A stretch of 64,000 bases of DNA from Bacillota bacterium (GCA_023402845.1 JAEYFP010000011.1:1-64000), one strand, 5' to 3'; counted from the stretch's first letter, positions 26,925-35,959 are shown. Numbers and translations: made by a program. Notes: generated by a model from the sequence alone, not told the origin.

Positions 26925-27440
26925 ATGACCGATCCATTGACGCTCTATAAACTGATTGTCCTTTATATGCTTGACCAAGTGGACTTTCCGCTCACAAAAG
27001 CCCAGATTTTTGATTTTATATTAGAAAAAGAATATACCAATTATTTTACACTCCAGCAGGTTACCTGTGAACTGATTGACACCGGACTCGTCGAATCAAA
27101 ATCACTGCGAAACAGTTCACATTTAAAAATCACGGAGGAAGGCAGGCGCACGCTTAACTATTTCAACGGAAGAATTTCCGATGCGATCAAAGCAGATATC
27201 AACGGCTATTTTAAGGACAAGGAGTGGGAGCTGCGCAACGAGGTGTCCGTGCAGTCGAGCTATTATAAGGTCACAACCGGTGAATATATCGCGGAACTGA
27301 TTGCGAAAGAAAAAAATGTGGAACTGCTCAATTTGAAGATTTCAATGCCGACCGAGGAAGCAGTTTTAAGCATCTGCGAAAACTGGCAGAAAAAAAATCA
27401 GGACATCTATGCTTATTTGATGGAAAACCTGCTATCTTAA
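26925..27440 (+). CDS. DUF4364 family protein
   Basis: This 171-residue protein of a family common in Clostridia has an N-terminal winged-helix-like half (FPLTKAQIFDFILEKEYTNY, then the wing-like SSHLKITEEGRRTL) and a C-terminal alpha/beta part. It may therefore be a DNA-binding regulator, but no target is known. The ATG at 26925 is used, with AGGAGGT ten bases upstream; a GTG at 26913 overlaps that site and is unlikely. It is probably co-transcribed with the radical SAM gene. Its last nine bases overlap the convergent end of the cob operon. Confidence 0.8.
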   Translation: MTDPLTLYKLIVLYMLDQVDFPLTKAQIFDFILEKEYTNYFTLQQVTCELIDTGLVESKSLRNSSHLKITEEGRRTLNYFNGRISDAIKADINGYFKDKEWELRNEVSVQSSYYKVTTGEYIAELIAKEKNVELLNLKISMPTEEAVLSICENWQKKNQDIYAYLMENLLS

Positions 27441-27665
27441 GAGCGCGACGATTTTTTCATAGTTTTCCGGTCTGTGCGGAAACGTACAATTTGTACAAAC
27501 CTTGATGCGCCGTCCGTTCTTCTCCTTATATTCCGGTGTGCCGGGACAGTTCTCCTGTGAATACAGCGGGCAGAAACAGAACAGGCAGTTCAGTTCCTGT
27601 ATGCCCTTATGACAGGGATAATATTCACAATTCTTATTTTCAAAAAAACGGTACGAATGCTCCAT
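27432..27665 (-). CDS. Cysteine-rich small domain protein, last gene of cob operon
   Basis: This 77-residue protein has nine cysteines: CEYYPC, then CLFCFCPLYSQENC, then CTNC, with the histidines of CHKG and FPHRPENY. It matches the 'cysteine-rich small domain' family (PF04071), which I recall as recurring near cobalamin genes. Metal binding, perhaps cobalt or zinc, is inferred from the ligands. It has no catalytic signature. It overlaps cbiL by 26 bases, so it is translated with the operon. Its stop overlaps the end of the convergent DUF4364 gene. Confidence 0.75.
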   Translation of the reverse strand: MEHSYRFFENKNCEYYPCHKGIQELNCLFCFCPLYSQENCPGTPEYKEKNGRRIKVCTNCTFPHRPENYEKIVALLR

Positions 27666-28365
27666 CAGTCTTTTCCTTTACAATCACTACTGTTAAATAG
27701 CCGCTCTGTTCGTCTATTTTGTCTGCTCCCGCAGCAATCCGCTCCTGTTCCATGCCGCAGTTTGAGATACTGTAAACGAGAATATTCGCGGTCTTTTCAG
27801 TCTCAAGCAGCAGCTCCTTCAGTTGCTTTAAGTGCCTCCCCGATTTCATATAGACGCGCGTTCCTTTCAAATGCAGTGTATCCTCAGGTGCGATGCCTGC
27901 CGGAATGATATGGAGCTGCTCCTCCCCATTTACGAGAGCAATTTCCGCTGCACAAGCAGCCGCACAAAAAGACGGTACACCGCTAATCATAACGGGAGTT
28001 TTCCCATTTTGCAATTCTTTTTCATGTAAATAGCCGTAGGTTGAATAGACAGACGGATCGCCGATTGTCAAAAAACCTGTTTTTTTTCCTTGTTCCAAAA
28101 ATTTGGTTACTCTGTCATATATTTCCTGATGGGATGCCAGCCGCTCCTCTCTGTTTTTTGTCATTAAAAACGGCAGACAGACAATCTCCTTTTCTTCAAT
28201 TTCCCGGCAGGCTGCACGAGCAATGCGGTAAGCATGGCAATCCTCCTTCGGCGCCGCCGGTAAAATGATTACATCGCAGCTTCTGATGCATTGCAGAGCA
28301 TTTATTGTCATAAGTCCGGGATCACCCGGTCCTACCCCGATTCCATAAAGCGTTCCTCTCTTCAT
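27640..28365 (-). CDS. cbiL: Cobalt-factor II C20-methyltransferase
   Basis: This 241-residue tetrapyrrole methylase starts KRGTLYGIGVGPGDPGLMT (the SAM loop GVGPGDP). It contains FLTIGDPSVYSTYGYLHE and ISGVPSFCAAACAAE, the substrate-loop features of CobI/CbiL. It adds the second methyl group, at C20, in the anaerobic corrin pathway. The ATG at 28365 is used, with AAAGGAGG immediately upstream. It lies after the ABC transporter genes near the operon's 3' end, away from the other methylases. Confidence 0.92.
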   Translation of the reverse strand: MKRGTLYGIGVGPGDPGLMTINALQCIRSCDVIILPAAPKEDCHAYRIARAACREIEEKEIVCLPFLMTKNREERLASHQEIYDRVTKFLEQGKKTGFLTIGDPSVYSTYGYLHEKELQNGKTPVMISGVPSFCAAACAAEIALVNGEEQLHIIPAGIAPEDTLHLKGTRVYMKSGRHLKQLKELLLETEKTANILVYSISNCGMEQERIAAGADKIDEQSGYLTVVIVKEKTDGAFVPFF

Positions 28366-28408
28366 ACTTCCTCCTTTCACGTTAACACAGCATTTCTATG
28401 AGATTTCC

Positions 28409-29170
28409 TTATGTAACAAAAAACAAGTGCTGTATTCCCTCTTCATCCTTCAAAAATCTGGGCTTCACATGGAACACACGGCTTATGACATCACTTTTTA
28501 ACAGCTCCTCCCGTGTTCCCGCAAACACCATCTGCCCCTGTTCCAGCACGGCAATGCGGTCCGCAACCTGCATTACATAATTCAAATCGTGCAGGATTAC
28601 AACGACTGTTTTCCCCTGATCCTTCAGCTGCTTCATCAGCCGGAGCAGTTCAAGCTGGTATTGTATATCAAGATATGCCGCAGGCTCGTCAAATAGAAAA
28701 ATCTCCGGCTCTCCCGCAAGAGCCATGGCAAGGTACACCTTCTGGCGCTGGCCTCCTGACAGTTCATTCACCCGTTTGTCCTTTAACTCTGTGATGCCGA
28801 CTCTCTCCATTGCCCTGCTGCAGGCATCATAATCCTTTTTTCCGTAATGTCTTGGATAGGACAGGTGAGGAAATCTGCCGTGCAGTACCATTCTTGATAC
28901 GCAAATAGCACCGCCTGTATGAATTTGCGGTAAATAAAAGACGCTCCTGGCAAATTTCTGCCGTCCGATTCCTTCTTTGTTTACTTCATTATAATAAATA
29001 GTGCCGTCATAAACCTCACAAAGCCCCACGGCTGCTTTCAGCAGTGTGCTCTTGCCGCTCCCGTTCGGTCCGATCAGCGCGGTAATGCTCCCTTCTTCAA
29101 TGGACAAACTGACATCCTTTAAAACGGGTGTCCTTTGATATCCCGCAGTAACTGATTGCAGCCTAAGCAT
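28409..29170 (-). CDS. Corrinoid/iron-chelate-type ABC transporter ATP-binding protein
   Basis: This 253-residue ATPase of the BtuD/FecE/FhuC type has Walker A GPNGSGKST, signature LSGGQRQKV, Walker B IFLFDEPAAYLD and the switch His in VVILHDLNYVMQ. With the permease and lipoprotein encoded directly upstream it would form a BtuCDF-like importer. Position inside the cobalamin operon makes corrinoid uptake the best inference, but siderophore or heme uptake cannot be excluded from sequence. It starts at ATG 29170 after AGGAGGT and overlaps the permease gene by eight bases. Confidence 0.88.
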   Translation of the reverse strand: MLRLQSVTAGYQRTPVLKDVSLSIEEGSITALIGPNGSGKSTLLKAAVGLCEVYDGTIYYNEVNKEGIGRQKFARSVFYLPQIHTGGAICVSRMVLHGRFPHLSYPRHYGKKDYDACSRAMERVGITELKDKRVNELSGGQRQKVYLAMALAGEPEIFLFDEPAAYLDIQYQLELLRLMKQLKDQGKTVVVILHDLNYVMQVADRIAVLEQGQMVFAGTREELLKSDVISRVFHVKPRFLKDEEGIQHLFFVT

Positions 29171-30167
29171 GATTACCTCCTTTTTTTCTGCAAAGCAGCC
29201 AGAGAAAAAATGGTGCTCCTAACAGTGATAATAAAATACCGACAGGCAGCTCATACGGCGCAAACCACGTCCTTGCAATATAATCGCAGGCCGTCAGCAA
29301 AGCTGCGCCAAGCAAAGCAGATGCCGGAAGAAGATATTTACATTCGCCTCCTACTAACATCCTTGCAATATGCGGCACGATCAGGCCGACAAATCCAAGC
29401 AGTCCGGCAAAACTGACCGCCGCACCCGCCAAAGCCGCCGCCAGTGCAAGAAATAAAAAACGGTAAACGGAAACCGACAGTCCGAGCGCACGCGCCTGTT
29501 CCTCACCGAGAGAAAGAACTTCCAGCTCGTTGTTAAGCAGCATCACTAGTAAAAATGAAAAAGCCACTACGACTCCGGCATAGTTCAATACCTGCGGTGT
29601 CACCCCTTGCAACCCGCCGATTTTAAACGCACTGCTTGCCGCAAGAGAGGACTCGCTTACCGTATAAACTACATCGGAGGCGCCGTTCAGCAGGCTGTTG
29701 ATCGCAACTCCGGCAAGAACCAGTGTAATTTTCGAGGAGCCGGTCTTTTTTCCGAGATAATAGACAAACAATACCGTGACAAACGCCCCGGCAAACGCAA
29801 CCAGCGGCAGAGCCGCATAGGCGGCCGGAAACAAGGCCCCGCAAAGGACGACAGCAAAACCCGAACCGGCATTCACACCGATGATATTCGGTCCGGCAAG
29901 CGGATTGTTCAGAACCGTCTGAATCACCGCCCCCGAAACAGCCAGTGCCATTCCCGCAATGATGCCGCCCGCTACGCGCGGCAGCCGGACATAAAGCAAA
30001 ATCCTTCCTGCCTTTGTGAGTCCTCCGGTTAAAAAGGTTTCCGCAAAATCAGAAAAGGTCAGACGCACTGCTCCTCCCAGAATGCTGATGATGGTTACAA
30101 CAAAAAGCAAAGCACCAAGCAGCATTATTCTTTGCCGTAGTTTTTTTGTCCTTTTATTTTTTTCCAT
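29163..30167 (-). CDS. Corrinoid/iron-chelate-type ABC transporter permease
   Basis: This 334-residue FecCD-family permease has about ten membrane helices. It contains RLPRVAGGIIAGMALAVSGA, the conserved opening of the family, then NPLAGPNIIGVNAGSGFAVV and GFVGLIVPHIARMLVG near the C-terminus, which contacts the ATPase. It overlaps the lipoprotein gene by 14 bases and the ATPase gene by eight, so the three are translationally coupled. The likely role is import of corrinoids across the membrane for salvage alongside synthesis. Confidence 0.9.
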   Translation of the reverse strand: MEKNKRTKKLRQRIMLLGALLFVVTIISILGGAVRLTFSDFAETFLTGGLTKAGRILLYVRLPRVAGGIIAGMALAVSGAVIQTVLNNPLAGPNIIGVNAGSGFAVVLCGALFPAAYAALPLVAFAGAFVTVLFVYYLGKKTGSSKITLVLAGVAINSLLNGASDVVYTVSESSLAASSAFKIGGLQGVTPQVLNYAGVVVAFSFLLVMLLNNELEVLSLGEEQARALGLSVSVYRFLFLALAAALAGAAVSFAGLLGFVGLIVPHIARMLVGGECKYLLPASALLGAALLTACDYIARTWFAPYELPVGILLSLLGAPFFLWLLCRKKGGNHA

Positions 30168-31086
30168 ATAAATCGTCCGCTAATATCTGATAGCTTTCTC
30201 CCCATCGTTCATTTGGCTTATTATGGAACAGCTCCTTTGGTAAAACAAAATAATGCCCTTCCTTCACCGCCTTAAGCCCACTCCATGCCGGATTTGACAA
30301 CAGCAGTGTTTCCGCCATCTGAAGTGCGTCCTTTTGTGACTCGCCCATTGTCGTCAAAAAAACAAAATCGGGATCCGCTTCGATAATCGCCTCCATACTC
30401 AAATCATCCAGCAGTCTGCCGTCACTGTCGGCAATATTGACGCAACCTAAGTCCTTTAGCATCTGTCCGGTCATACTGTCGCTTCCCTTCGCACGCACCC
30501 CTGTTGAATACGCCCGCAAAAACAGCACCGACGGCTCGCTTCCGTCCGCCCGCTTCAGCTGCGCGGCAATTTCCGTTCCGACAGCTTCCACATGTTCCTG
30601 ATAAAGATCTTTTCTTCCGGTGATATCTGTCAGAATATCCATCATTGCGGCATAATCATCAAACGTTTCCACATCAAAATATGCCGTCTTGATTCCTGTC
30701 TGCTCAAGTGTTTCCCTGATATCCACATGCTCGGCAATCGTTGAGGAAAGTATTGCCAGATCAATATCCTCCGCGACCATCCGCTCGATACTTGGGCTTT
30801 TCAATGTCCCAAGGGACGCTATCTCTTGTGTCCATTGAATTGTCTCCTTTGCATCCTCGGTTGCTGCGGCAAGATTTCCGCCCGCCAGCAGCCATGCATC
30901 CGCAAGACTCCCCGACAGTACAGCCACCTTTTCAGGACTTTCTACGCTGATTTCAGATCCGAGCGCATCCGTAAATGTAACAGAAGCTTCACTCTGTGAA
31001 AAAGTCGTGCTCAAGTTCCCTTTGCATCCGGAAAGCAGAGCAATTCCCGCACATAGGCAGACCGCATATACTATCTGTTTTCTCAT
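30154..31086 (-). CDS. Corrinoid/iron-chelate-type ABC transporter substrate-binding lipoprotein
   Basis: This protein of about 310 residues is anchored as a lipoprotein: signal sequence with lipobox LLSGC, Cys at about residue 21. The periplasmic-binding-protein type III fold follows (VAVLSGSLADAWLLAGGN at about 55-75, LGTLKSPSIERMVAEDIDL). It resembles BtuF/FecB. The ATG at 31086 is preferred because GGAGGAAGC precedes it and the lipoprotein signal begins there. It overlaps the stop of cbiK as ATGA. Confidence 0.88.
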   Translation of the reverse strand: MRKQIVYAVCLCAGIALLSGCKGNLSTTFSQSEASVTFTDALGSEISVESPEKVAVLSGSLADAWLLAGGNLAAATEDAKETIQWTQEIASLGTLKSPSIERMVAEDIDLAILSSTIAEHVDIRETLEQTGIKTAYFDVETFDDYAAMMDILTDITGRKDLYQEHVEAVGTEIAAQLKRADGSEPSVLFLRAYSTGVRAKGSDSMTGQMLKDLGCVNIADSDGRLLDDLSMEAIIEADPDFVFLTTMGESQKDALQMAETLLLSNPAWSGLKAVKEGHYFVLPKELFHNKPNERWGESYQILADDLYGKK

Positions 31087-31883
31087 TGTTTTGCTTCCTC
31101 CGCTTTTCTCAAATGCTCCAGATAAAGCTCCCGGATTCCTTCGTATTCTCCAAGTCCCTTCAGCAGGCATGTCACATTCATTCCGGCCGCTTTCGCCTTT
31201 GCCGCAAATGAATCCTGTTCTCCTGCCATATCATTTACGGCATGTTCGCCCGCAACCAGCATAAACGGTACGAATAGAACAGCCGGACCAAATTCCCCTT
31301 CCGGCGGTCCGGAATGTTTCATCCTGCGGAGCACCTCTTCGATCGTCACCGCTCCCTCAACTGTCGCTATAAAAATTTCTCTTCCTGCATAAGCACGCAG
31401 CGCCCGCTCCATTTTTCCATAGCTTCCATCAGCCTCATGCCGGGAGCCATGCCCCATGAAAATGACCACTTTATCACGTGCCGCTTCCTTCAGGGAGTCC
31501 CATAGTACCTTTGCGACAGTCTCGTAGTCCGCTTCTTCCTCCAAAAGCGCACCCGCAATGCAAAGCGTTTCAAAATCCGATCGGTATCGGTCTGCAATTT
31601 GCTTCATTTTATTGTTTTCCACACCGTCAATGATATGCGTCGGCAGAATTGTCAAATGCCGGATACCGCTCTCCTTCATCCGGATCATTGCTTCTTCAAT
31701 GGAAGGAACAGACAATTGATCTCTCTTCTTCAGTATTTCTCTCACGCGGCCGCTGGAATATGCCTGGCAGACTTCACGGTCCGGGTAATTTTCCCGGACC
31801 GCTGCCGCAATCGCTTCTATATTTTTTTCCCGTGTAAACTCATGGGTTGTCCCAAAGCTCACAAGCAGAATTCCATTACTCAT
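31083..31883 (-). CDS. cbiK: Anaerobic sirohydrochlorin cobaltochelatase
   Basis: This 266-residue class II chelatase inserts Co(II) into sirohydrochlorin, the first committed step of the anaerobic pathway. It starts SNGILLVSFGTTHEFTREKN. The catalytic His lies in VIFMGHGSRHEADGSY and a second in FVPFMLVAGEHAVNDMAGE. CbiK rather than the shorter CbiX is indicated by length and by GTTH. No signal peptide is seen, so it is cytoplasmic. The ATG at 31883 overlaps the cbiN stop (ATGA), with GGAGAG upstream. Confidence 0.94.
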   Translation of the reverse strand: MSNGILLVSFGTTHEFTREKNIEAIAAAVRENYPDREVCQAYSSGRVREILKKRDQLSVPSIEEAMIRMKESGIRHLTILPTHIIDGVENNKMKQIADRYRSDFETLCIAGALLEEEADYETVAKVLWDSLKEAARDKVVIFMGHGSRHEADGSYGKMERALRAYAGREIFIATVEGAVTIEEVLRRMKHSGPPEGEFGPAVLFVPFMLVAGEHAVNDMAGEQDSFAAKAKAAGMNVTCLLKGLGEYEGIRELYLEHLRKAEEAKQ

Positions 31884-32197
31884 GAACGCTCTCCGTTTTC
31901 CGACCACTTCTTGCGTTCCACAAGACGTCCCATGCAGTATGCAATAATTCCCACGCCGATTCCCGTCTGTAAACAGAAGAAGAGACTTTCAACCTCTCCC
32001 GGAAGTTCGCCTTCAATCATCGTCTCCAGAACAGGTGTAAACCACGGCTCGTAGCTGCCTGTAATTTCTTCGATCATCACACTGCCGGCATCATCGGAGC
32101 CTCCGAATTCGGCGCCTTTTAATGCAAACAGCGGAACCAGTGAAATCAAAATCGCCGCAATAATCAACACAATTACTATCGTTTTTGTCTTTTTCAT
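31880..32197 (-). CDS. cbiN: Cobalt ECF transporter component CbiN
   Basis: This 105-residue protein has two membrane helices: an N-terminal one (IVIVLIIAAILISLVPLFAL) and a C-terminal one (FCLQTGIGVGIIAYCMGRLV). The extracellular loop contains EFGGSDDAGSVMIEE. CbiN is the small auxiliary subunit that activates CbiM for Co(II) uptake. The ATG at 32197 is used, with AAAGGAGG upstream; it starts two bases after the cbiM stop. Confidence 0.93.
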   Translation of the reverse strand: MKKTKTIVIVLIIAAILISLVPLFALKGAEFGGSDDAGSVMIEEITGSYEPWFTPVLETMIEGELPGEVESLFFCLQTGIGVGIIAYCMGRLVERKKWSENGERS

Positions 32198-32198
32198 C

Positions 32199-32948
32199 TT
32201 ACTTTGCCTCCTTTTTGAATCCAAGTGACTTTAACTCCGGTACCGCATACGTTTCAAGTGCGATCATGATCAAAACTGTCAGAATACCTTCCAAAATGCC
32301 GAGCGGAAGCTGGGTAGGGGCAAATACTCCCAAAAACTTAAGTATTGAGGCTGCGACTCCGCCCTCTGCGGACGGATAGGCAATCGCAAGCTGGAAGCTC
32401 GTCACGCAGTAAGTGAACAGGTCTCCTAAAAAAGCCGCTAAAAATACAGATACCCAACGGTTAACTTTCAACTTCTTACAAAGATGATAGATTCCATATG
32501 ACAGAAACGGACCTGCGATCGCCATCGAAAACGTATTGGCTCCTATCGTCGTAAGTCCGCCGTGTGCAAGCAGAATTGCCTGAAAGAGCAGCACGATAAT
32601 TCCAAGGATACTGACCGCCGACGGACCGAACAAAATCGCTCCGAGTCCCGTTCCCGTCATGTGGGAACAGCTGCCTGTTACAGAAGGGATTTTTAAAGAG
32701 GAAATTACGAATATAAATGCACCGGCCATCGCAAGCAGCGTAATATTCTTCCTGTTTTCATTCATCTTTTTTTGAATGGATAAAAATCCGGTTACTAAAA
32801 ACGGAATGCACAGCACTCCCCATGCCACACAATACTTCGGAGCCAGATAGCCCTCCATAATGTGCATTGCACTCACATTGACCGTAATGCTCAACATCAC
32901 ACATACGATCGTCAGTGCGCCAATTGCTTTTCTTTGCTTCTTTGTCAT
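32199..32948 (-). CDS. cbiM: Cobalt ECF transporter S component CbiM
   Basis: This 249-residue membrane protein has an N-terminal segment followed by MHIMEGYLAPKYC. In CbiM/NikM the signal is removed so that Met1-His2 of the mature protein binds the metal, and the MHIMEGYL sequence here fits that. Other conserved parts are GSCSHMTGTGLGAILFGPSA and LLFQAILLAHGGLTTIGANT. It supplies Co(II) specificity to the CbiMNQO importer. Its start overlaps the end of cbiO by four bases. Confidence 0.95.
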   Translation of the reverse strand: MTKKQRKAIGALTIVCVMLSITVNVSAMHIMEGYLAPKYCVAWGVLCIPFLVTGFLSIQKKMNENRKNITLLAMAGAFIFVISSLKIPSVTGSCSHMTGTGLGAILFGPSAVSILGIIVLLFQAILLAHGGLTTIGANTFSMAIAGPFLSYGIYHLCKKLKVNRWVSVFLAAFLGDLFTYCVTSFQLAIAYPSAEGGVAASILKFLGVFAPTQLPLGILEGILTVLIMIALETYAVPELKSLGFKKEAK

Positions 32949-33781
32949 CTTTTTCTCTCCTTTAATATTTTTTCTATATCCATGAGTGTCCTCGGATATT
33001 CCTTCACAGCACCGGTCAGCCCTTCACGCTCCATCATTTCAAACACCTGCAGAAGGACGGGTTTGACCAGATTAGTCTTTTTCAATAGTTCCGAATTCTG
33101 AAAAATCTCCGGCGCATTCCCGTCCGCAAGCAGCCGTCCCTCCCAAAAAACCAGAATGCGGTCCGCAAACCGGTATGCAAAATCCACATCATGTGTGGAC
33201 AGCAGGATTGTCTTCCCCTCCCGTTTTAACTCGCCTAAAATAGTTTCCAGCATTTCTGCATGGACCGGATCTAAGGAGGAGGTCGGCTCGTCAAAAATAA
33301 TAATCTCAGATTCCATCGCCAGAATATCCGCAATAGTGACCCTCTTTTTCTCCCCGCCGCTCAAATAATGGGGCGGACGCCCCGCCATCGTCTGCAGCTT
33401 CATCCGCTCAATGGCCCTTTCCGTCCGGCTTTCCACTTCCTCCCGCGGAAGCTTTAAATTCAGGGGCCCGAAGGCTATCTCCGCTTTTACCGTAGAGGCA
33501 ATTATTTGACTGTCGGCATCCTGAAACACAATACCTACACTTTTTCTTAACTTGTTCCGCGTCTTTTTTTCTATTTTTTCGCCGTGCAGATAGACCGCGC
33601 CCGAGGCAGGCTCCCGCACACCGTTCAAATTCAAAAAAAAGGTGGACTTTCCGGCGCCGTTAGCTCCCAGTACCGCAATTTTTTCATGTTTATGTATGGC
33701 TACCGATATTTGATTCAGTGCCGGTACCCCCTCCTCATAGAAAAAGGACAGGCTCTCGGTCCTCAGTAATTCATCTTCCAT
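32945..33781 (-). CDS. cbiO: Cobalt ECF transporter ATPase CbiO
   Basis: This ATPase of about 278 residues has Walker A GANGAGKST, Q-loop FQDADSQI, signature LSGGEKKRV, Walker B IIIFDEPTSSLDP and switch His LLSTHDVDFAYR. The tail after residue 220 is typical of CbiO (LLADGNAPEIFQN). It powers CbiMNQO as a homodimer. The start is set at ATG 33781, where the conserved N-terminus LLRTESLSFFYEEG begins; an upstream Met at 33838 would overlap cbiQ. Confidence 0.93.
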   Translation of the reverse strand: MEDELLRTESLSFFYEEGVPALNQISVAIHKHEKIAVLGANGAGKSTFFLNLNGVREPASGAVYLHGEKIEKKTRNKLRKSVGIVFQDADSQIIASTVKAEIAFGPLNLKLPREEVESRTERAIERMKLQTMAGRPPHYLSGGEKKRVTIADILAMESEIIIFDEPTSSLDPVHAEMLETILGELKREGKTILLSTHDVDFAYRFADRILVFWEGRLLADGNAPEIFQNSELLKKTNLVKPVLLQVFEMMEREGLTGAVKEYPRTLMDIEKILKERKR

Positions 33782-33819
33782 TGTTTCATCGCTCCCTCTG
33801 TCTATTATGAAATTGATAC

Positions 33820-34596
33820 TCAAAGCAAGAGCATCCACCCGCTCAAAGCCGCATAGAGAAGCCCGATGAACACCGCTCCGGCCGGCAGTTTTCTCTGCTC
33901 CTCCCAGAACAGGCAGCTTCCGTCATAACCCCGCGATTCCAAAGCGTCATAGTAATCCTGTGCCCGGCTCATTGACATGATCAGCAAATTTGCCATTTCG
34001 GCTCCAAATACCCGAATCGCCGTCCTGCCGTCCTGATAGCCAAGCCTGGAGCGCACCGCATCCTTCTGCCGATGATTGATATCAAGCAGTACAAAAATAT
34101 ACCGGTAAATAAAATGCATCAGCTCCAGCACGAGGTTGGGTACGTGCAGCCTGCGAAACACACCGATGATCTCACCCATAGGCGTCGAAAGTGTCAGCAG
34201 GTACATACAGCTCACCGCGCCGAACGCTTTTAGGCTGACCCCAAGCGACCGATACAAGCTTTCTCTTGTCACATAGAGATTGGAGGAAAATACCGGTACG
34301 GAAAAGATGCTGTCCGTGCCCGTCCCGAATTGGATCAAAATTGCAAGCCCGCCCGTTAAAATGAATGCCGCCGGAATAAACAGAAGCCGGATGTAGTCCC
34401 TTGCTTTCACTTTGCCAAGAATGCACGATACACCCCCCATAAACAGTGCCGTCATCACAGAAAGCGGAACGGAATCCGCCGCAACGACAAGAAGCAGGGC
34501 GGATATCGCAAGCAGTACCTTATAGGTTACATTCCACTCCTTTAAGCCCGATGCATAGGCATAATAGTCAATTGAAACATGTGTGTGTTTTTCCAT
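33820..34596 (-). CDS. cbiQ: Cobalt ECF transporter T component CbiQ
   Basis: This 258-residue transmembrane coupling protein begins MEKHTHVSIDYYAYASGLKE. It has the coupling helices near ARG-like motifs, with SRLGYQDGRTAIRVFGAEMA and AQDYYDALESRGYDGSC matching the conserved A-R-G/E-S-R-G signatures of EcfT proteins. The frame is open far upstream into cbiA, but the conserved start lies at 34596, giving a 29-base overlap with cbiA. Confidence 0.93.
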   Translation of the reverse strand: MEKHTHVSIDYYAYASGLKEWNVTYKVLLAISALLLVVAADSVPLSVMTALFMGGVSCILGKVKARDYIRLLFIPAAFILTGGLAILIQFGTGTDSIFSVPVFSSNLYVTRESLYRSLGVSLKAFGAVSCMYLLTLSTPMGEIIGVFRRLHVPNLVLELMHFIYRYIFVLLDINHRQKDAVRSRLGYQDGRTAIRVFGAEMANLLIMSMSRAQDYYDALESRGYDGSCLFWEEQRKLPAGAVFIGLLYAALSGWMLLL

Positions 34597-35959
34597 AGCC
34601 TGCGGCCCTTTCCATGAAATAGCGTGCATATGCCGGATTTGAATAATAATACAAGTGCGGAAATCCCAGCCAGCAGTTTTTCGATTCGTGCACGCATTCC
34701 CAGCGCTTCCCGGATACCGGCTTGACAGCGATACAGTCCTGTCCGTTATCGGTGCTGTCAAAATAATGGAATTCGTGCCCCTTGATGCGGTCTCCACGCC
34801 CTAAAAAATTAGCTTTTTTCTCTTCAAGCTCCATATAACCAAACCGCACCGGCCTTCCGAGAGAACGGCAGCTTCCCTTGACGGCTCCCGCCATCAAAAA
34901 TGTGTTTCCCTTGGCCGTCTGCAATTCCTTATGCAGATACAAGAACCCGCCGCATTCCGCTATCACAGGCATTTCTTCTGAAACAGCCTTTGCTATCATT
35001 TGCTTCATCAGCACATTACCGCTTAATTCCCCCGCATATAATTCAGGATAGCCGCCCCCCAAAAGCAGTCCGCAAAGTCCCTTGGGAAGCATATGATCCT
35101 TAAGCGGAGAAAACGGAACTAGCTCAGCGCCCAGTCTTTTAAGCAGACGCAGATTATCTTCATAATAAAAGCAAAACGCTTCGTCAACAGCAATACCGAT
35201 CGGCACCCTGCTGCCGGGAGCATCATTCAAAAGCAGCAAGGAATCCGATTCATCCGGCAGATCCCAATCCCCCGCTTCCTTTGCAATCCGCAGTATCAGT
35301 TCAAGATCCACCGTATTTTTTACCGTTTGGGCAAGTGTCTGCAATTTTCTCTGTAAATCCGTAATTTCTGACGGAAGCATCAGCCCGAGATGCCTGCTTT
35401 CAATACCGATCTCCTTTAACTCCGGTATAAAGCCAAGCACTCTGATATGAAGATCCGCTTCTATTTCCGGTTTGATCAGCTCATAAAACGACTGACTTAT
35501 GCGGTTTAAGAGTACACCCTGTATCAGCCCCCGCGTATCGTATTGTAAAAAACCAGAAATAAGCGGCAGCAGCGAGCGTCCCGCTCCGCGCGCATTGATA
35601 ACAAGAATTACCGGCGCATCTAAAATTTCCGCCAAATGATACGAAGAGGCTTCCTCACGAATTCCTAAAAGCCCGTCAAACAGCCCCATTACTCCTTCTA
35701 TGAGCGCGATGTCTTTTCCGTTTGCATCCTCTGAAAAAAGCGCACGCGTCAGTTCCTTGCCGGTAAAAAACGGGTCCAGATTTTTTGACGGAATGCCCAG
35801 CACCCTTTTATGAAACATCGGGTCGATAAAATCCGGACCGCATTTAAACGAAACTGCCTGTTCTCCCGCATCGGCAAATGCCTGCAGCAGGGCACAGGTG
35901 ATCATTGTTTTTCCGCTGCCGCTTCCCGGGGCAGCAATCATGATTCTGGGGATACGCAT
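34568..35959 (-). CDS. cbiA: Cobyrinate a,c-diamide synthase
   Basis: This 463-residue glutamine-dependent amidotransferase has the ATP-binding P-loop GSGSGKTMITCALLQ near residue 12, VMGLFDGLLG, and a C-terminal class I glutaminase domain with the catalytic Cys in VIAECGGFLYLHKEL. The closing His is in GHEFHYFDS. It converts cobyrinic acid to its a,c-diamide with ATP and glutamine. The ATG at 35959 follows GAGGAGGAG and overlaps the cbiJ-E-T gene by 22 bases. Confidence 0.95.
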   Translation of the reverse strand: MRIPRIMIAAPGSGSGKTMITCALLQAFADAGEQAVSFKCGPDFIDPMFHKRVLGIPSKNLDPFFTGKELTRALFSEDANGKDIALIEGVMGLFDGLLGIREEASSYHLAEILDAPVILVINARGAGRSLLPLISGFLQYDTRGLIQGVLLNRISQSFYELIKPEIEADLHIRVLGFIPELKEIGIESRHLGLMLPSEITDLQRKLQTLAQTVKNTVDLELILRIAKEAGDWDLPDESDSLLLLNDAPGSRVPIGIAVDEAFCFYYEDNLRLLKRLGAELVPFSPLKDHMLPKGLCGLLLGGGYPELYAGELSGNVLMKQMIAKAVSEEMPVIAECGGFLYLHKELQTAKGNTFLMAGAVKGSCRSLGRPVRFGYMELEEKKANFLGRGDRIKGHEFHYFDSTDNGQDCIAVKPVSGKRWECVHESKNCWLGFPHLYYYSNPAYARYFMERAAGYGKTHTCFN

